Positions 31,977 to 43,175 of a DNA stretch of 64,000 bases are shown piece by piece. The notes under the pieces are model-generated. The model ran no database searches, was not told the DNA's origin, and saw nothing but the letters and a program-made list of their open reading frames with translations. How positions within the stretch are numbered: the stretch's first letter is position 1; each line of letters begins with the position of its first letter. The position numbers and the translations under genes were made by a program. The stretch comes from Litsea cubeba (lineage: Eukaryota; Streptophyta; Magnoliopsida; Laurales; Lauraceae). Where the stretch lies: assembly GCA_012931725.1 (NCBI GenBank), contig CM022949.1, positions 7,801,775-7,865,774 on the forward strand. Reading direction: 5' to 3'.

Positions 31977-34822
31977 TGTCACGCCCCGAGCCCGAGATTG
32001 CACACATCCCGAGGCGCGACATACGCCCGCGTGGAAATTCGAGTCAAACTCATTGACTCTAGGTCCCCACGTACGGAATTTACCCACAGGATATCACGTG
32101 TGAGGTTTATATTTTTCGATATGCCTGTATAATTTGTCAAGTAGATATCCAATTAACATGACACAATCATCAAGATATAGAGCATAAGGGTCCATGAGCA
32201 TAGATTTAAAAGTTCAAGTTCAAGAGATAGAAGTAAGTTAAGTTTATTTACAATTCCAAAAGCTAAACAAGTTTATAAGCTACTACAAAATATGCGGCAA
32301 TCCTAGCCACGGTCAGTGGGTCATTTATAGTCCAATCTCATCGTACGGATGTCTAAAAGACATCATCAGGAGTCCACTCTGCTACGTTATGGAGAGATTC
32401 CTCTTCCTCAAGGATCTCCGGGGCAGTGGCGTCGATGTATTCACCTGTAACGCCAAGTGTAGCACCATTAGACTAAGCTAAGCAAGACAAACATATACAG
32501 TCCATATAACATGTATCAAATGAATAGTCAGACAGGTATAAATCATAAGAGGTCAAGGAATGATCACTAGGCATATCAGTGCATGAATTAGCTTGAGACA
32601 TACGAGTCATAGATAACAGATAAACATATTAACAGTACTAGTTGGCACATCCACATAAGCTATGTTCTCTCAAGTTAATCATATAACATGAAAATAAAAT
32701 GAGAGCAGAATATCAGGAGAGGACATGGTGGTGCTACTAGGAGACAGAGGTACCCAGAATTCTCCATCGTAGACCTAGGGTGCCGGTAAACCCTCAGAAT
32801 ATATATTCCCATCTGCAGAGGGCCAGAAGTTTACTAAACCCACACTTAGCCTGGTCCGACTTAGATAGGGTCGAAGCTAAGTGGTGCCGACTCATAGAGT
32901 GCAATGTGCAAACAACAGATCATGTGCAGAACAGTGTAAATCAGATACAGGACACATACAGGACAAGACATATAGATAACAAATCGGGACTTACTGAACA
33001 AAGACAGAAATAAATGTAATATAACAGATGTGTAACAGAAAATACATAACCGAACAGAAGCATGATCAAGTCACACTAGAATACCGGAAACGGAATGCAA
33101 TGCATGTACATACAGATCATATACGGAGTCAAGATGTAATTCAAGCCAAGCCTACGGTCTTGGGAACACATGTGGTCTTCACCGTCCAACTCAGGGTAGT
33201 ATTAAGAGTTCCGACATTACTGGGCTACAAAGGACCCCTTGGCGTTACATAATTTGGATGTCGAATCCCTTAATAGAACACATTTGGCACGGTTACAATC
33301 CGAAGAACACAATGCCCCTTTTGTGGTTACGGTTGCTCAATCCATATCCACAATTCAACAAACCATCGGTCATGATAAAAGTTCAGGGTGCTCATCCTAC
33401 CGGTCCATCTATCAGGCCAATCAAACTAAAACAAGCTACGGTCCAATGTCCGGCTCCTGGAAACGTCCATTTGTCACAATTATGTAAAATCCAACATATA
33501 ATCTTTTCTAAGGCTCAAATCAAATAAAATCACTTTTTTTTTGGGTTCTCCACATCATGAGCTTTCCAACGGTATGTAGATCTCCCAAAACGGACTTACG
33601 GTTGAAAAGTTATGGTCATTAGAAAATCTGCATACTGCAGGTATTAGGTTCGCTCGAGCGTTCAGATGTTCGCTCGAGCGGACCCCAGACAGAGAGCTGT
33701 TCGCTCGACCGGACCAAAAGTTCGCTCGAGCGAACTCTCCCAGAGAGCCCTTCGCTCGAGCGTTCACTCACGCTCGCTCGAGCGAACTGTCAAATCCTGT
33801 GTTCCGAAAATCTGAAACTTTGCTGTTTCTCCCAAGCTATTCAAGGCATTCATTCCAGGTTTAACCCACTACAAATGGGTTAAACCTTGAGCTTCCAAAA
33901 TGCTCATAAAAAACCATCAATAACCCATATACATTAACAAGAGAAATCATCCACAAGAAAACCATTTTTGAGCAAGAGATGGGTGTCTACACATGATTTC
34001 ATACATTCATGAATCAAACAAGGAAGCATGCATATAAACATGTAAGTTTAACTTGTCTTAGGTGCTTGGAAGCTATCTCACACACCTAAAACCTCTTAAG
34101 CTCAAAATCCCCAAAACTCAAGCTCAAATGCCCTAAAATGGTGAAAATGAAAATGAATGAAATGAATGAGGAAGAAGATGATGTATGCACGAATTTAGGA
34201 CATTCTTACACTAATATGAAGCAAGAGAAAGGAAATGAAAGATGAGACTTACCAAGAGTAAGAAATATGGAGGTGGTTGAGGTTCTTGAGCCTAGAAGAT
34301 GATCTCTTTCCCAATGAAATGGAGAAGATGCAATGTAGCAAGAGATGATTAAGATGGGGAGTAATGAAGGAAGAAGAGGAATGGAAGAGTAGTAGAGAGG
34401 AAGAGCTCCCAAATGCTGGAAATGGAGAAGGAAAGGAGAAAGGAAGGAAAATGGATGGGGTTGGGTTCTTATGAACCAATTTTTCCCTGCATTGCATACA
34501 AGTCCAGAAATGGACTGAAATCTCTAATAAGGGCCTGGGTTAAATGAATGGGCTGGGAATGGGCCTAAATGGATCCGAATTTGATGGGTCAAGACATGAA
34601 AGTTAAGGCCCATGAAATGCTCTATGCAATGCATTAAAACCCAAAAAATTTCTAAGTACACACAAAAACCCAAAACACTCCAAAAGTCATAATCTACCTA
34701 GTGAATGGTCAAACCCCACTAATTCTACCTAATCAAGTCCAATCACAATCAAAACATCCGTTAAGCAATTAATCTAAATTAATTAACTCTAAAACGATAT
34801 TAAGGCGGGTTGGGGTGTTACA
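31977..34822 (-). mobile_element. Solo LTR of a third retrotransposon family (C), 2846 bp
   Basis: The ends are TGTCACGCCCCGAG and GGTTGGGGTGTTACA, inverted-repeat-like TG...CA LTR ends, flanked by the perfect 5-bp duplication TTCAT (31972-31976, 34823-34827). No internal region, second LTR or coding domain is seen, so it is a solo LTR left after recombination. LTRs of plant gypsy elements often start TGTAACACCCC, which would place the start at 34822 and the orientation on the minus strand. The short ORFs inside resemble nothing known. Confidence 0.75.
33649..33788. repeat. Cluster of TTCGCTCGAGCGAA palindromes
   Basis: Six full or near copies of a 14-bp palindrome (TTCGCTCGAGCGAA and variants) lie at about 33649, 33669, 33710, 33721, 33751 and 33773, inside solo LTR C. 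Spacers contain agagag tracts. No protein reading is supported. Confidence 0.85.
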
Positions 34823-34827
34823 TTCAT

Positions 34828-34852
34828 CGAGAATAATACAAGTACATTAAAC
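34828..34852 (+). repeat. 5' LTR of element A, segment 3 (25 bp)
   Basis: It is the short stretch of A between the duplications left by solo LTR C (TTCAT) and solo LTR B (TAAAC). It is too short to be called alone; position defines it. Confidence 0.7.
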
Positions 34853-37159
34853 TGATGGACCGCGCTCCTGCTTGGTTCCTACCGAGGTCGGCGGACGTGG
34901 GAGTCCGTCGGGTCCGACCCTTTCGTAACCGGGGGGCAGGGGCGTGCATCAACATTTCTTTTTTTGTGGGTGTGCCAGATTTTCTATTTTACTTGGAATT
35001 GCAAATGGTGATCCGGAGATCAACCTTCGCAAGTAAAAAGGAAATCAACTTCTTTCAAGTTTTCCATTGCACATATATTTAAGAAAAGAGACATTTTCTT
35101 GATTTGCCGTGAAAGGCGATTTTTTTGGCATTTATAGCCGATTTTGGCGTTTATAGCCGATTTTTGGCGTTTATAGCCGATTTTGGCGTTTATAGCCGAT
35201 TTTACAATCCTTATCAACAATGAAAGACAAGAATTGTGATTTTTGTCTCTTTTGAAAAAATACAAACTACAATGAAAAGCAAGAAAATGAGGATCTAACT
35301 TCTCAGGAGATTGTGGGGGACTCGTTTAGATTGACGGTCGCAAGCCATATGTGGGCTTCGCCATCATCCATGCAGATGAGAACAGAGGATGCTATTTGAT
35401 TCGCTTGGCTTGGCTATAACCTCGGGTTTTTTAGAAGACAAAGACCAAAGGAAGGTCCTATGTCCAATAAAAAACCGAGTAGACGAGCTGAAAAGCCACA
35501 TCTAAGCCATTGGAGGCAGGAGGAGAAGGCAAGGACCTTGGGGGGGGGTACCCCCAAGGGACTTTTATCACCTTGTTGCGGTGGCCGGTGTAGAACTTCC
35601 GCAGAGTTTTCTCTCTTTTTCTTTTCTCTGGATTTCTGACTGCTGTCTGATGTTTGTTGTGTGTTTTTTTCGATCTGGATTCCTTTGGAGTGCTCTCCTA
35701 TTTATAGGCTCTTGGTAGCCATTTAGGAGAGTTTATGGGCTTTTAATGTCATTAAGCCGCATAATGGGAGGAGTTACAAAATTGAATTGTTTATTTTGTA
35801 ACTCCTTTTTCTTGGCTTCTGATTGGCCGGAGGAGATTGAGGGCATTTAATCGCCTTTAATCGCCATGATGGGAGGAGTTTCATGGGTTAAATGCCATGA
35901 ATTTCTTGACTTGTAACTCCCGAATGCTTGCTTCTGATTGGGCCGTCCAAAGAAATGGATTAATGACTGTAATAAAGCTAGTCAATTAATCGCATTAAGT
36001 GGTCGCCGAGCAGCTGAAGAGTCGCGGGCCGTGCCACGTCTTTTGAGATTCTTCTGTTGATGATCATCGATGGATCTTCATGTAGATCGACATCAGATGA
36101 TCATGTAATTTCAGATGTTTGTTGCCAACAGCGGGTCGGTGCCATCTGTCCTGTCGATTTCTCGATCGGTCGGGTGGAAAGCACACTTTTTTTGGTTGAC
36201 CGGGTGGCGATCAATACTGTCTTCGATACTCTTGATGTTTTACCCGTGTTTTGGACGGATATCAGAGGACTTGGTGTCTCAAAAGCATGAATTTTGGAAA
36301 GTACCAGAGGCTGGGCTCCTCGAATCGCGAAAAAACGGCGAAAACCGGGGTTTCCGGGGCTTTCCCGGCGACCCCGGGGTCCATGGTTGCCGGCGACCCT
36401 GGCCCAGGGTCGCAGGGGTCTGCGACCCTGGGGGGGTTTTCCCCCTTTCGTGTCCCGTTTTGCGTCCGTTTTTGCTTTTTTCTGATTCTTTTTTCTTCTG
36501 TACTTTTCCTTGACATTTTGACCATTTATTGGCCTGATTTCTTTGTAGGAAACCTGATGAGAATCCTTGCATTTTATTTTGCAAAGTTTCCAATTTCCTG
36601 AGAAAGCCGAAGACTTTGTCGCGCAGAGTTGCCGATTTCCCGTCAGAAGCTGAAACTAGGTCAAACGATGTCGGAATGACCTGAAATTTGGTGTGAAGTC
36701 TCCTGAGCAATAAATAAGACCAACCATAGGCTTTTGTTTGAGTTTTGAAGCCGTTTGGGGTCCTATCACCTGCAGACTTGCTTTTTGTCGCGATGAAGAT
36801 GTCGCGGTTTGATGTGTGGTCAACCGATGTCCGATTGACTTGAAATTTGACAGGGAACCTATTGGAGTCATTTTAAGATGATCCATAGGTTCTGTCTTGG
36901 AAATCATGGTCCCGGAGAGCTTTACCGCCGAGAGGCTTGATTTGGCTGTCGGAGAAGCGAAGTTAGGCCAAATGATCTTGAAATGGCTTGAAACTTCTTG
37001 TGTACTCCTCTTTTGGCTGTCTGGAAGAATCTTGCAGTTTTTTGTTTGATTCTGACAAGATTTGGTTTTTGGAAGCAGCATTGCCTATTTATGGCAGGTT
37101 GCGACTTCATGTAGCTCTTCGGATCTTGATGAGGCAAAGTGACATTTTTGGTGTCAACA
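34853..37159 (-). mobile_element. Solo LTR of family B, 2307 bp
   Basis: It is homologous to the LTRs of element B from TGATGGACCGCG to GGTGTCAACA and is flanked by its own perfect duplication TAAAC (34848-34852, 37160-37164), so it came from a separate insertion. It lacks about 290 bp of the diverged tandem units present in the two full LTRs (the gap corresponds to about 10465-10765) and differs by many point changes. The TATA box is at 35698-35707. No internal region remains. Confidence 0.9.
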
Positions 37160-37164
37160 TAAAC

Positions 37165-38148
37165 AACTGAGGGTTACACCCAATTGGATGGTAGGGTAAT
37201 TATTGATTTGTATATTGAAACGAATCCTGAAAGGATTATTTATTGATTTCTCTCCGTTCATTTATAATTAAACGAAAATTAAATGAAATGAATTGTATTA
37301 TACATTGAGTCTGGCACGACATCGTGATTTCTGTCTGTTGCAACAGATTATTTGGGAGTGTCCGGAGCTCCGTGGCGAGGTCAGTGATCTCTTACCAAGA
37401 CACTGTGTAGATGCCACTTACTTGATAAGTCCTTGAGGCCTGAGTCGTGAATGATACGCTCTTTAGTCCTGTGCCAATAGAGGCAATTCTTCCTTTTTAG
37501 GGAGATATAATTTGAATTGGAAATGCTATGGTAATCTGCCAAATTATAAAGACTCACGTTGTTACTGGTTACGTAATCCTTCCGGTTTAGGAAGATGGTG
37601 ATCCTTTCTTTTGAGGAAGATGTGAAACTGATTTGTAAATTGTAAAGATTGTTACTGACATTAAAAATGTTACTGGTTTTAGTCTAACATTGAATTAGAC
37701 AAATTGATACTGTTTAATTTATTTAAGTTTAATGATTAATTAGACGCATTGAAAATATGATTAGCATATGAAATCATATATATGTCTATTTATACATTGC
37801 TGAACTGTTGAATTCACAGTGTTATTGATGGCATTACAGGCACAGCTGTCATTGCTAGCCGTTTTGAGGTCACAGCACCAGTGGAATTAATTAATACAAT
37901 TAATTCTGAAGGACTCGTTGAGTGAAAGGAAAGTATTGTAATAATGATATAAGACTTTTGAAATGTCTTGTTCATAATGTAAATTCAGTTTTGTTTTTAT
38001 AAACAATGTAAATTTGTTTATGTTCAGCATGATGTGTAATTTGATATCCCTTGTGAATTTTTTTGTTCAAAGTTCACGGGAGTAAGTATAGTCGCGACTC
38101 GGGGTTAACTCGATTTAAATTTTATCTCGGGCTCAGGTCGTCGTGGCA
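37165..38148 (+). repeat. 5' LTR of element A, segment 4 (3' end)
   Basis: It continues A after the TAAAC duplication and ends, I propose, at the CA of gtcgtcgtggca, 11 bases before the primer site. The end cannot be checked against the second LTR, which is cut by the window edge. No coding sequence is present. Confidence 0.65.
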
Positions 38149-38159
38149 TACTTATTGTA

Positions 38160-38171
38160 TGGTATCAGAGC
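38160..38171 (+). other. Primer binding site of element A
   Basis: TGGTATCAGAGC is the classical complement of the initiator tRNA-Met 3' end, used by many plant LTR elements. It fixes the orientation of A and shows that the LTR to its left is a 5' LTR. Confidence 0.85.
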
Positions 38172-38410
38172 AAAGTGAAATGATTAAGGATAAAATTTTA
38201 AAATCCTTAGGAATGTAAGGACACGGTGAGAAAACGTTAGATTGAGAATCACAATTCGAAAGATGTGATTAATTATTTTCATTGAATATGATTTGGTTTC
38301 ACTATATGTGATTTTTATTCACTATAGAAGTGATTTACTTCACTATATGTGATAGAGTTGGATAGAAAGTGAGAAGATATATTTATATCTTGACTTTCTG
38401 TGTTTTCAGA

Positions 38411-38971
38411 ATGGCGTCTGGATCTGGAAATGGTGATAGTGAAAGTGGTAATCCTAAGATTTTAACTAGTGGAAAGGAGAGTCCTACTACACCTATGATC
38501 CTGAATAACAGTCATGCAAGATTCACTACCATTATGGAATAGTTAGTTCGAAGTAATGATCAAATGGTTATAATTCAAGAAGCACAGTTGAGCATGCAAA
38601 CTGAGATTGCTTCTATATTGCAAGTACAGGCACAAATGCAAGTTCAATTGCAGACCTTGTTGATACCACTAGTTCCACAACAGGTTGAAACTCAAATGAT
38701 GGTGCAGTCTATGGTACGTGAATCTAAAGTCTTTCATGAGCAGTTTAAGAAAAGAAGGCATTTGAAGAGAAAAAGGCAAGATAATAGTGTAGAAAGCAAA
38801 TGTAAACCAATCTGTAAAAATTGTGGAAAACCTCACATAAGTGAAACGTGTTGGAAAATTACTGGAGCTTGTTTAATTTGTGGATCTATGGAACATAGAA
38901 GATCACAATGTTTTAAGGCAAGAAAACCTAAGACAGCTGGGGAAACCAGTGTTATTAAAGAACAAGAATAA
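38411..38971 (+). pseudogene. Gag remnant of element A with two zinc knuckles
   Basis: The ATG at 38411 opens a frame (MASGSGNGDSESGN) with one TAG at 38540-38542, likely a mutated CAG. The same frame then runs to 38971. It holds a Gln-rich helical part and two zinc-knuckle-like motifs: CKNCGKPHISETC and CLICGSMEHRRSQC. Nucleocapsid zinc knuckles bind the genomic RNA. The large capsid domain expected between the N-terminus and the knuckles is missing, so most of gag has been deleted. The protein would be about 186 residues. Confidence 0.75.
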
Positions 38972-40053
38972 GTTGAAGGTATGATCTATGTGAATATCAA
39001 ATCTACGATTACTTTCTTTGGATCAAAATTTATCTATGCATTTATAACACCTACAGTTTTATTTAATACAATGTTAAAACTGAGAAAGTGATACTGTCGA
39101 TTGATCCCGTAATGTTAGCAATAAATAATTTTGATGTGATCTTTAACATGGATTGATTTGCAAAATGTAAAGCTTATTGAGATTATTTTAGCAAGATCAT
39201 CACTTTTATAGTAGATAAAGTTAATGTCAATGTATTGGTCAGAAGAGCTCAAAATAGATTTAATACAAGATTTGTTTGAGCATTCAAATCTGAACGATTG
39301 TTAAAATGGAGGCTATATCGCGTTCATTATGAAGTGTGGTTTTTTTTTTATTATTATAACAAATGATATTTTGGGTTATCCAATCATTAAAGATGGATTA
39401 ATTATTGATTTAGTTAAGATTGAAGCCATTGCCAAGTAGTAGAGTTCAAAGAAGGAATTTCTTTGGATTAGCTAAATATGTAGAAAAGTTGTTAAAGACT
39501 TTTCTAAAATTCTAATTTCATTAATGAAATTGACTCAAAAGAGTGTTTCATTTGTATGGAATAATGACTGTGAGTTTAGTTTCCAAGAATTGAAGTAGAG
39601 ATTGATTTTTAACCTCAATCTTGTCAAGTATTGATGAAAGAGATGGATTTGTAGTTTATTCTTATACTTTTGGTATAAGATTGGGATATGTATTGATGTA
39701 AAATGGAAAGATCATTATTTATGGTTTACATTAGGCGAAAGAAAATGAGAAACAATATGTTACTCATTGTTTAGAGTTTGTAGTAATTATATTTACTTTG
39801 AAGTAATGGAGGCATTAATAGTGTGAATAAACATTTGAAGTTCATTGTGAACAATCAAAAAGAATATTAATCTAAAGTAACATCGTTGGTTAAAACTGGT
39901 AAAATATATATATATATAATTCTTTGTTCACTTATATCATTAAAAATGATAATAATAATCATAATTAGTATAAAATGTGATACATTGAGTTATAAATTTG
40001 TTAATTTGACGTCCTTAGTAAGTGAATGGAAAGATGGATTATATTTGATATAT
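38972..40053 (+). pseudogene. Pol scraps of element A (protease, RT/RNase H)
   Basis: The stretch near 39130-39170 reads like FDVIFNMDWFAKC, the protease-end motif of gypsy elements. Near 39430-39600 there are RNase H-connection residues (KDFSKILISLMKLTQK-like, then FVWNNDCEFSFQELK). Near 39760-39840 a THCLEFVVIIFTLK-like piece fits the RNase H domain. Stops and frameshifts are everywhere and most of reverse transcriptase is absent. These are weak translations and only the family level is safe. Confidence 0.55.
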
Positions 40054-40475
40054 CACTACTAGAAAACAGACTTTTAGCGGCCGTTATTAGCCGTCGCTAA
40101 AAGTCACTAGCGACCGCTAAGTATTGGTCGCGGAAACTTTGTCGCAAAAACGCATTAGCGACCGCGCGACCAGTTTTAGCGACTGCCAATAGCCGTCGCT
40201 AAAGGTATTAAAGGCAGTCGCTAATGTTTTTTTTTTATTTTCTAAATACTGATAAACACTTAATGGCGGCCGCAAAAGGTAAAAATGGCAGTCGCTAATA
40301 CTCTTTTTTTAATTTTTTTTTCATTTATCACTTTTTTGCGACCGCCATTAAACGCTTTTGCAACCGCTACTCCTTTTTATTTTATATATATATATATATA
40401 TTTATTTTGTTTTTTACTTTTTGCGACCGCCATTACTGCCTTTTGCGACCGCAATGGCGGTCGCTAATGCCAATA
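40054..40475. repeat. Left terminal inverted repeat and subterminal repeats of the CACTA
   Basis: It starts CACTACTAGAAAA, followed by at least eight copies in both orientations of a 9-10 bp motif (TAGCGACYGC and complement; for instance at about 40075, 40090, 40108, 40155, 40170, 40190, 40215, 40455). In CACTA elements such arrays bind the regulatory transposase protein. Confidence 0.75.
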
Positions 40476-40919
40476 ATTTTTTTTTTAAATCATTTCAAAT
40501 TTCACAATTTTTCTCCTATTTTTTATACTAGTATTTGTACCTGAATATATTATATGTCTGCAACTATAACAATCAATTAAAAATATTAATAAAAAAACAG
40601 AGTCTTACATTAATAACATTTAAAACATTACAAAAGTTTAAGAACAAATTATAATCATTACAAATATATTTAAAAAAAATAAATATAAATATATTTACTG
40701 GGCGGGGTGCCGTGATCGATCCGATGCTATCAAACCTGAAGATAAAATGGAAAACAAATATTAATAGTTAATTATAAAAATAGGCAATATATTGTAAATA
40801 GAAACAAAATTAAGTATTAAGAGCAAAATTTTGAAAGTTAAACCTACATCTCAACTATATAGGGAATTTGAGAGTCGGAATCTCGAGCCATCAGTTCTAG
40901 CAAGTCAAGAATGATTATG
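40476..40919 (-). other. AT-rich CACTA interior with a possible last exon
   Basis: On the minus strand a good acceptor (TTTTATCTTCAG|GTTTGATAGC) lies near 40735, after which a short stretch reads to a stop. This could be the last exon of the small transposase gene, but the reading depends on an unknown phase. The remainder is featureless. Confidence 0.3.
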
Positions 40920-43175
40920 GGCTCGTGCCGTGCTGGTTTCCGATTTTTTCGGGGGCCGTTTCACGTTCCGGACCCCCGGCAGGCCGTTTTCTATCCTAAG
41001 TGTCGGAAAGTCCGATGTTTTCACTCGTAATTCTCTAACTGGGAGTCCTATTTGCATGCCGTCAGTTCCTACAGGTCACTCTACCCTTGAGCGAAGTGTT
41101 CGTGCCGGTTTCTAATTTTTTTGGGGGCCGTTTCGCATTCCGGACCCCCGGGGGGGGGGGGGCGTTTTCTAGCCTAAGTGTTGGAAAATCCGATGTTTTC
41201 GCTCGTAATTCTCTAATCGGGAGTCATATTTCCAAGCCGTCAGTTCCTACAGGTCACTATACCCTCGAGCGAAGTGTTCGTGCCGGTTTTTGATTTTTTC
41301 GGGGGCCGTTTCACGTTCCGGACCCCCGGCGGGCCATTTTCTAGCCCAAGTGTTGGAAAATCCAATGTTTTCACTCGTAATTCTCTAACCGGGAGTCCTA
41401 TTTGCGAGCCGTCAGTTCCTACAGGTCAGTCTACCCTCGAGCGAAGTCCTCATGCCAGTTTTTGATTTTTTCGGGGGCCATTTCGCATTCCGGACCCCCG
41501 GCGGGCCGTTTTCTAGCCTAAGTGTTGGAAAATCCGATGTTTTCGCTCGTAATTCTCTAACCGGGAGTCCAATTTGCGAGCCGCCAGTTCCTACAGGTCA
41601 TTATACCCTCGAGCGAAGTATTCGTGCCGATTTCTGATTTTTTCGGGGGCCGTTTCGCTTTCCGGACCCCCGGCAGGCCGTTTTCTAGCCTAAGTGTTGG
41701 AAAATCTGATGTTTTCATTCGTAATTCTCTAACCGGGAGTCCTATTTGCAAGCCGTCAATTCCTACAAGTCGTTCTACCCTCGAGCGAAGTGCTCGTGCC
41801 AGTTTTTGATTTTTTAGGGGTCGTTTCGCATTCCTAACCCCCGGCGGGCCGTTGTCTAGCCTAAGTGTTGGAAAATCCGATGTTTTCGGTCGTAATTCTC
41901 TAACCGGGATTCCTATTTGCAAGCCGTCAATTCCTACATGTCACTCTACCCTCGAGCGAAGTGTTCGTGCCTATTTTTGATTTTTTCGGGGGTCGTTTCG
42001 CATTTTGGACCCCCGGCGGCCCGTTTTCTAGCCTAAGTATTTGGAAATCCGATGTTTTCGCTCGTAATTCTCTAACCGGAAGTCTTATTTTTGAGCCGTC
42101 AGTTCCTACAGGTTGCTCTACCCTTGACCGAAGTGCTCGTGCCGATTTTTTATTTTTTCGGGGGTCGTTTAGCTTTCCGGACCCCCGGCGGCCGTTTTCT
42201 AGCTTAAGTGTTGGAAAATCCGATGTTTTCGCTCGTAATTCTCTAACCGGAAGTCTTATTTTTGAGCCGTCAGTTCCTACAGGTTGCTCTACCCTTGACC
42301 GAAGTGCTCGTGCCAGTTTTGAATTTTTTCGGGGGCCATTTTGCATTCCGAACCCCCGGCGGGCCCTTTTTTAGCCTAAGTGTTGTAAAATCCGATGTTT
42401 TCGCTCGTAATTCTCTATACGGGAGTCCTATTTGCGAGCCGTCAGTTCCTACAGGTCACTCTACCCTCGAACGAAGTGCTTGTGCTATTTTTCAAATTTT
42501 TCGAGGGCCGTTTCGCGTTCCGGATCCCCGGCGGGCCGTTTTCTTGCCGAAGTGTTGGAAAATCCAATGTTTTCGCTCGTAATTCTCTAACCGGGAGTCC
42601 TATTTGCGAGCCGTCAGTACTTACAGGTCACTTTACCCTCGACCGAAGTGCTCGTACTGGTTTCTGATTTTTTTGGGGGCCGTTTCATGTTCAGGACCCC
42701 CAGCAGGCCGTTTTCTATCATAAGTGTCGGAAAATCCGATGTTTTCGCTCGTAATTCTCTAACCGGGAGTCCTATTTGCGTGCCGTCAGTTCCTACAGGT
42801 CACTCTACCCTTGAGCGAAGTGCTCGTGCCGGTTTCTAATTTTTTTGGGGGTCGTTTCGCATTCCGGACCCCCGGCGGGGCGTTTTCTAGCCTAAGTGTT
42901 GGAAAATCCGATGTTTTCGCTCGTAATTCTCTAATCGGGAGTCCTATTTGCGAGCCGTCTATTTTTATAGGTCACTCTACCCTCGAGCGAAGTGCTCGTG
43001 CCGGTTTTCATTTTTTCAAGGGCTGTTTCCCATTACGAACGCCCGGCGGGTCGTTTTGGAGCCTAAGTTTTGGAAAATTCTATATTTTCGCTCGTAATTC
43101 TCTTACCGGGAGTCCCATTTGGGAGCCGTCAGTTCCTACAAGTCACACTACCCTTGAGTGAAGTGCTCGTACCGG
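40920..43175 (+). repeat. 172-bp satellite-like array, about 13 copies
   Basis: Each copy of about 170-178 bp contains gtgctcgtgccggtttctga, cgggggccgtttcgcattc, aatccgatgttttcgctcg, taattctctaaccgggagtc and gccgtcagttcctacaggtc. Copies start near 40925, 41099, 41275, 41450, 41624, 41798, 41971, 42142, 42312, 42481, 42653, 42828 and 43004. The period is not a multiple of three, so the short ORFs seen in each copy shift frame from copy to copy and are not protein. The array lies near the left end of the CACTA. Confidence 0.95.

Noticed and set aside
40930..43161. A series of similar 60-140-codon ORFs
   Set aside because: They are products of the 172-bp tandem repeat; the period is not a multiple of three, so the frame changes at each copy.
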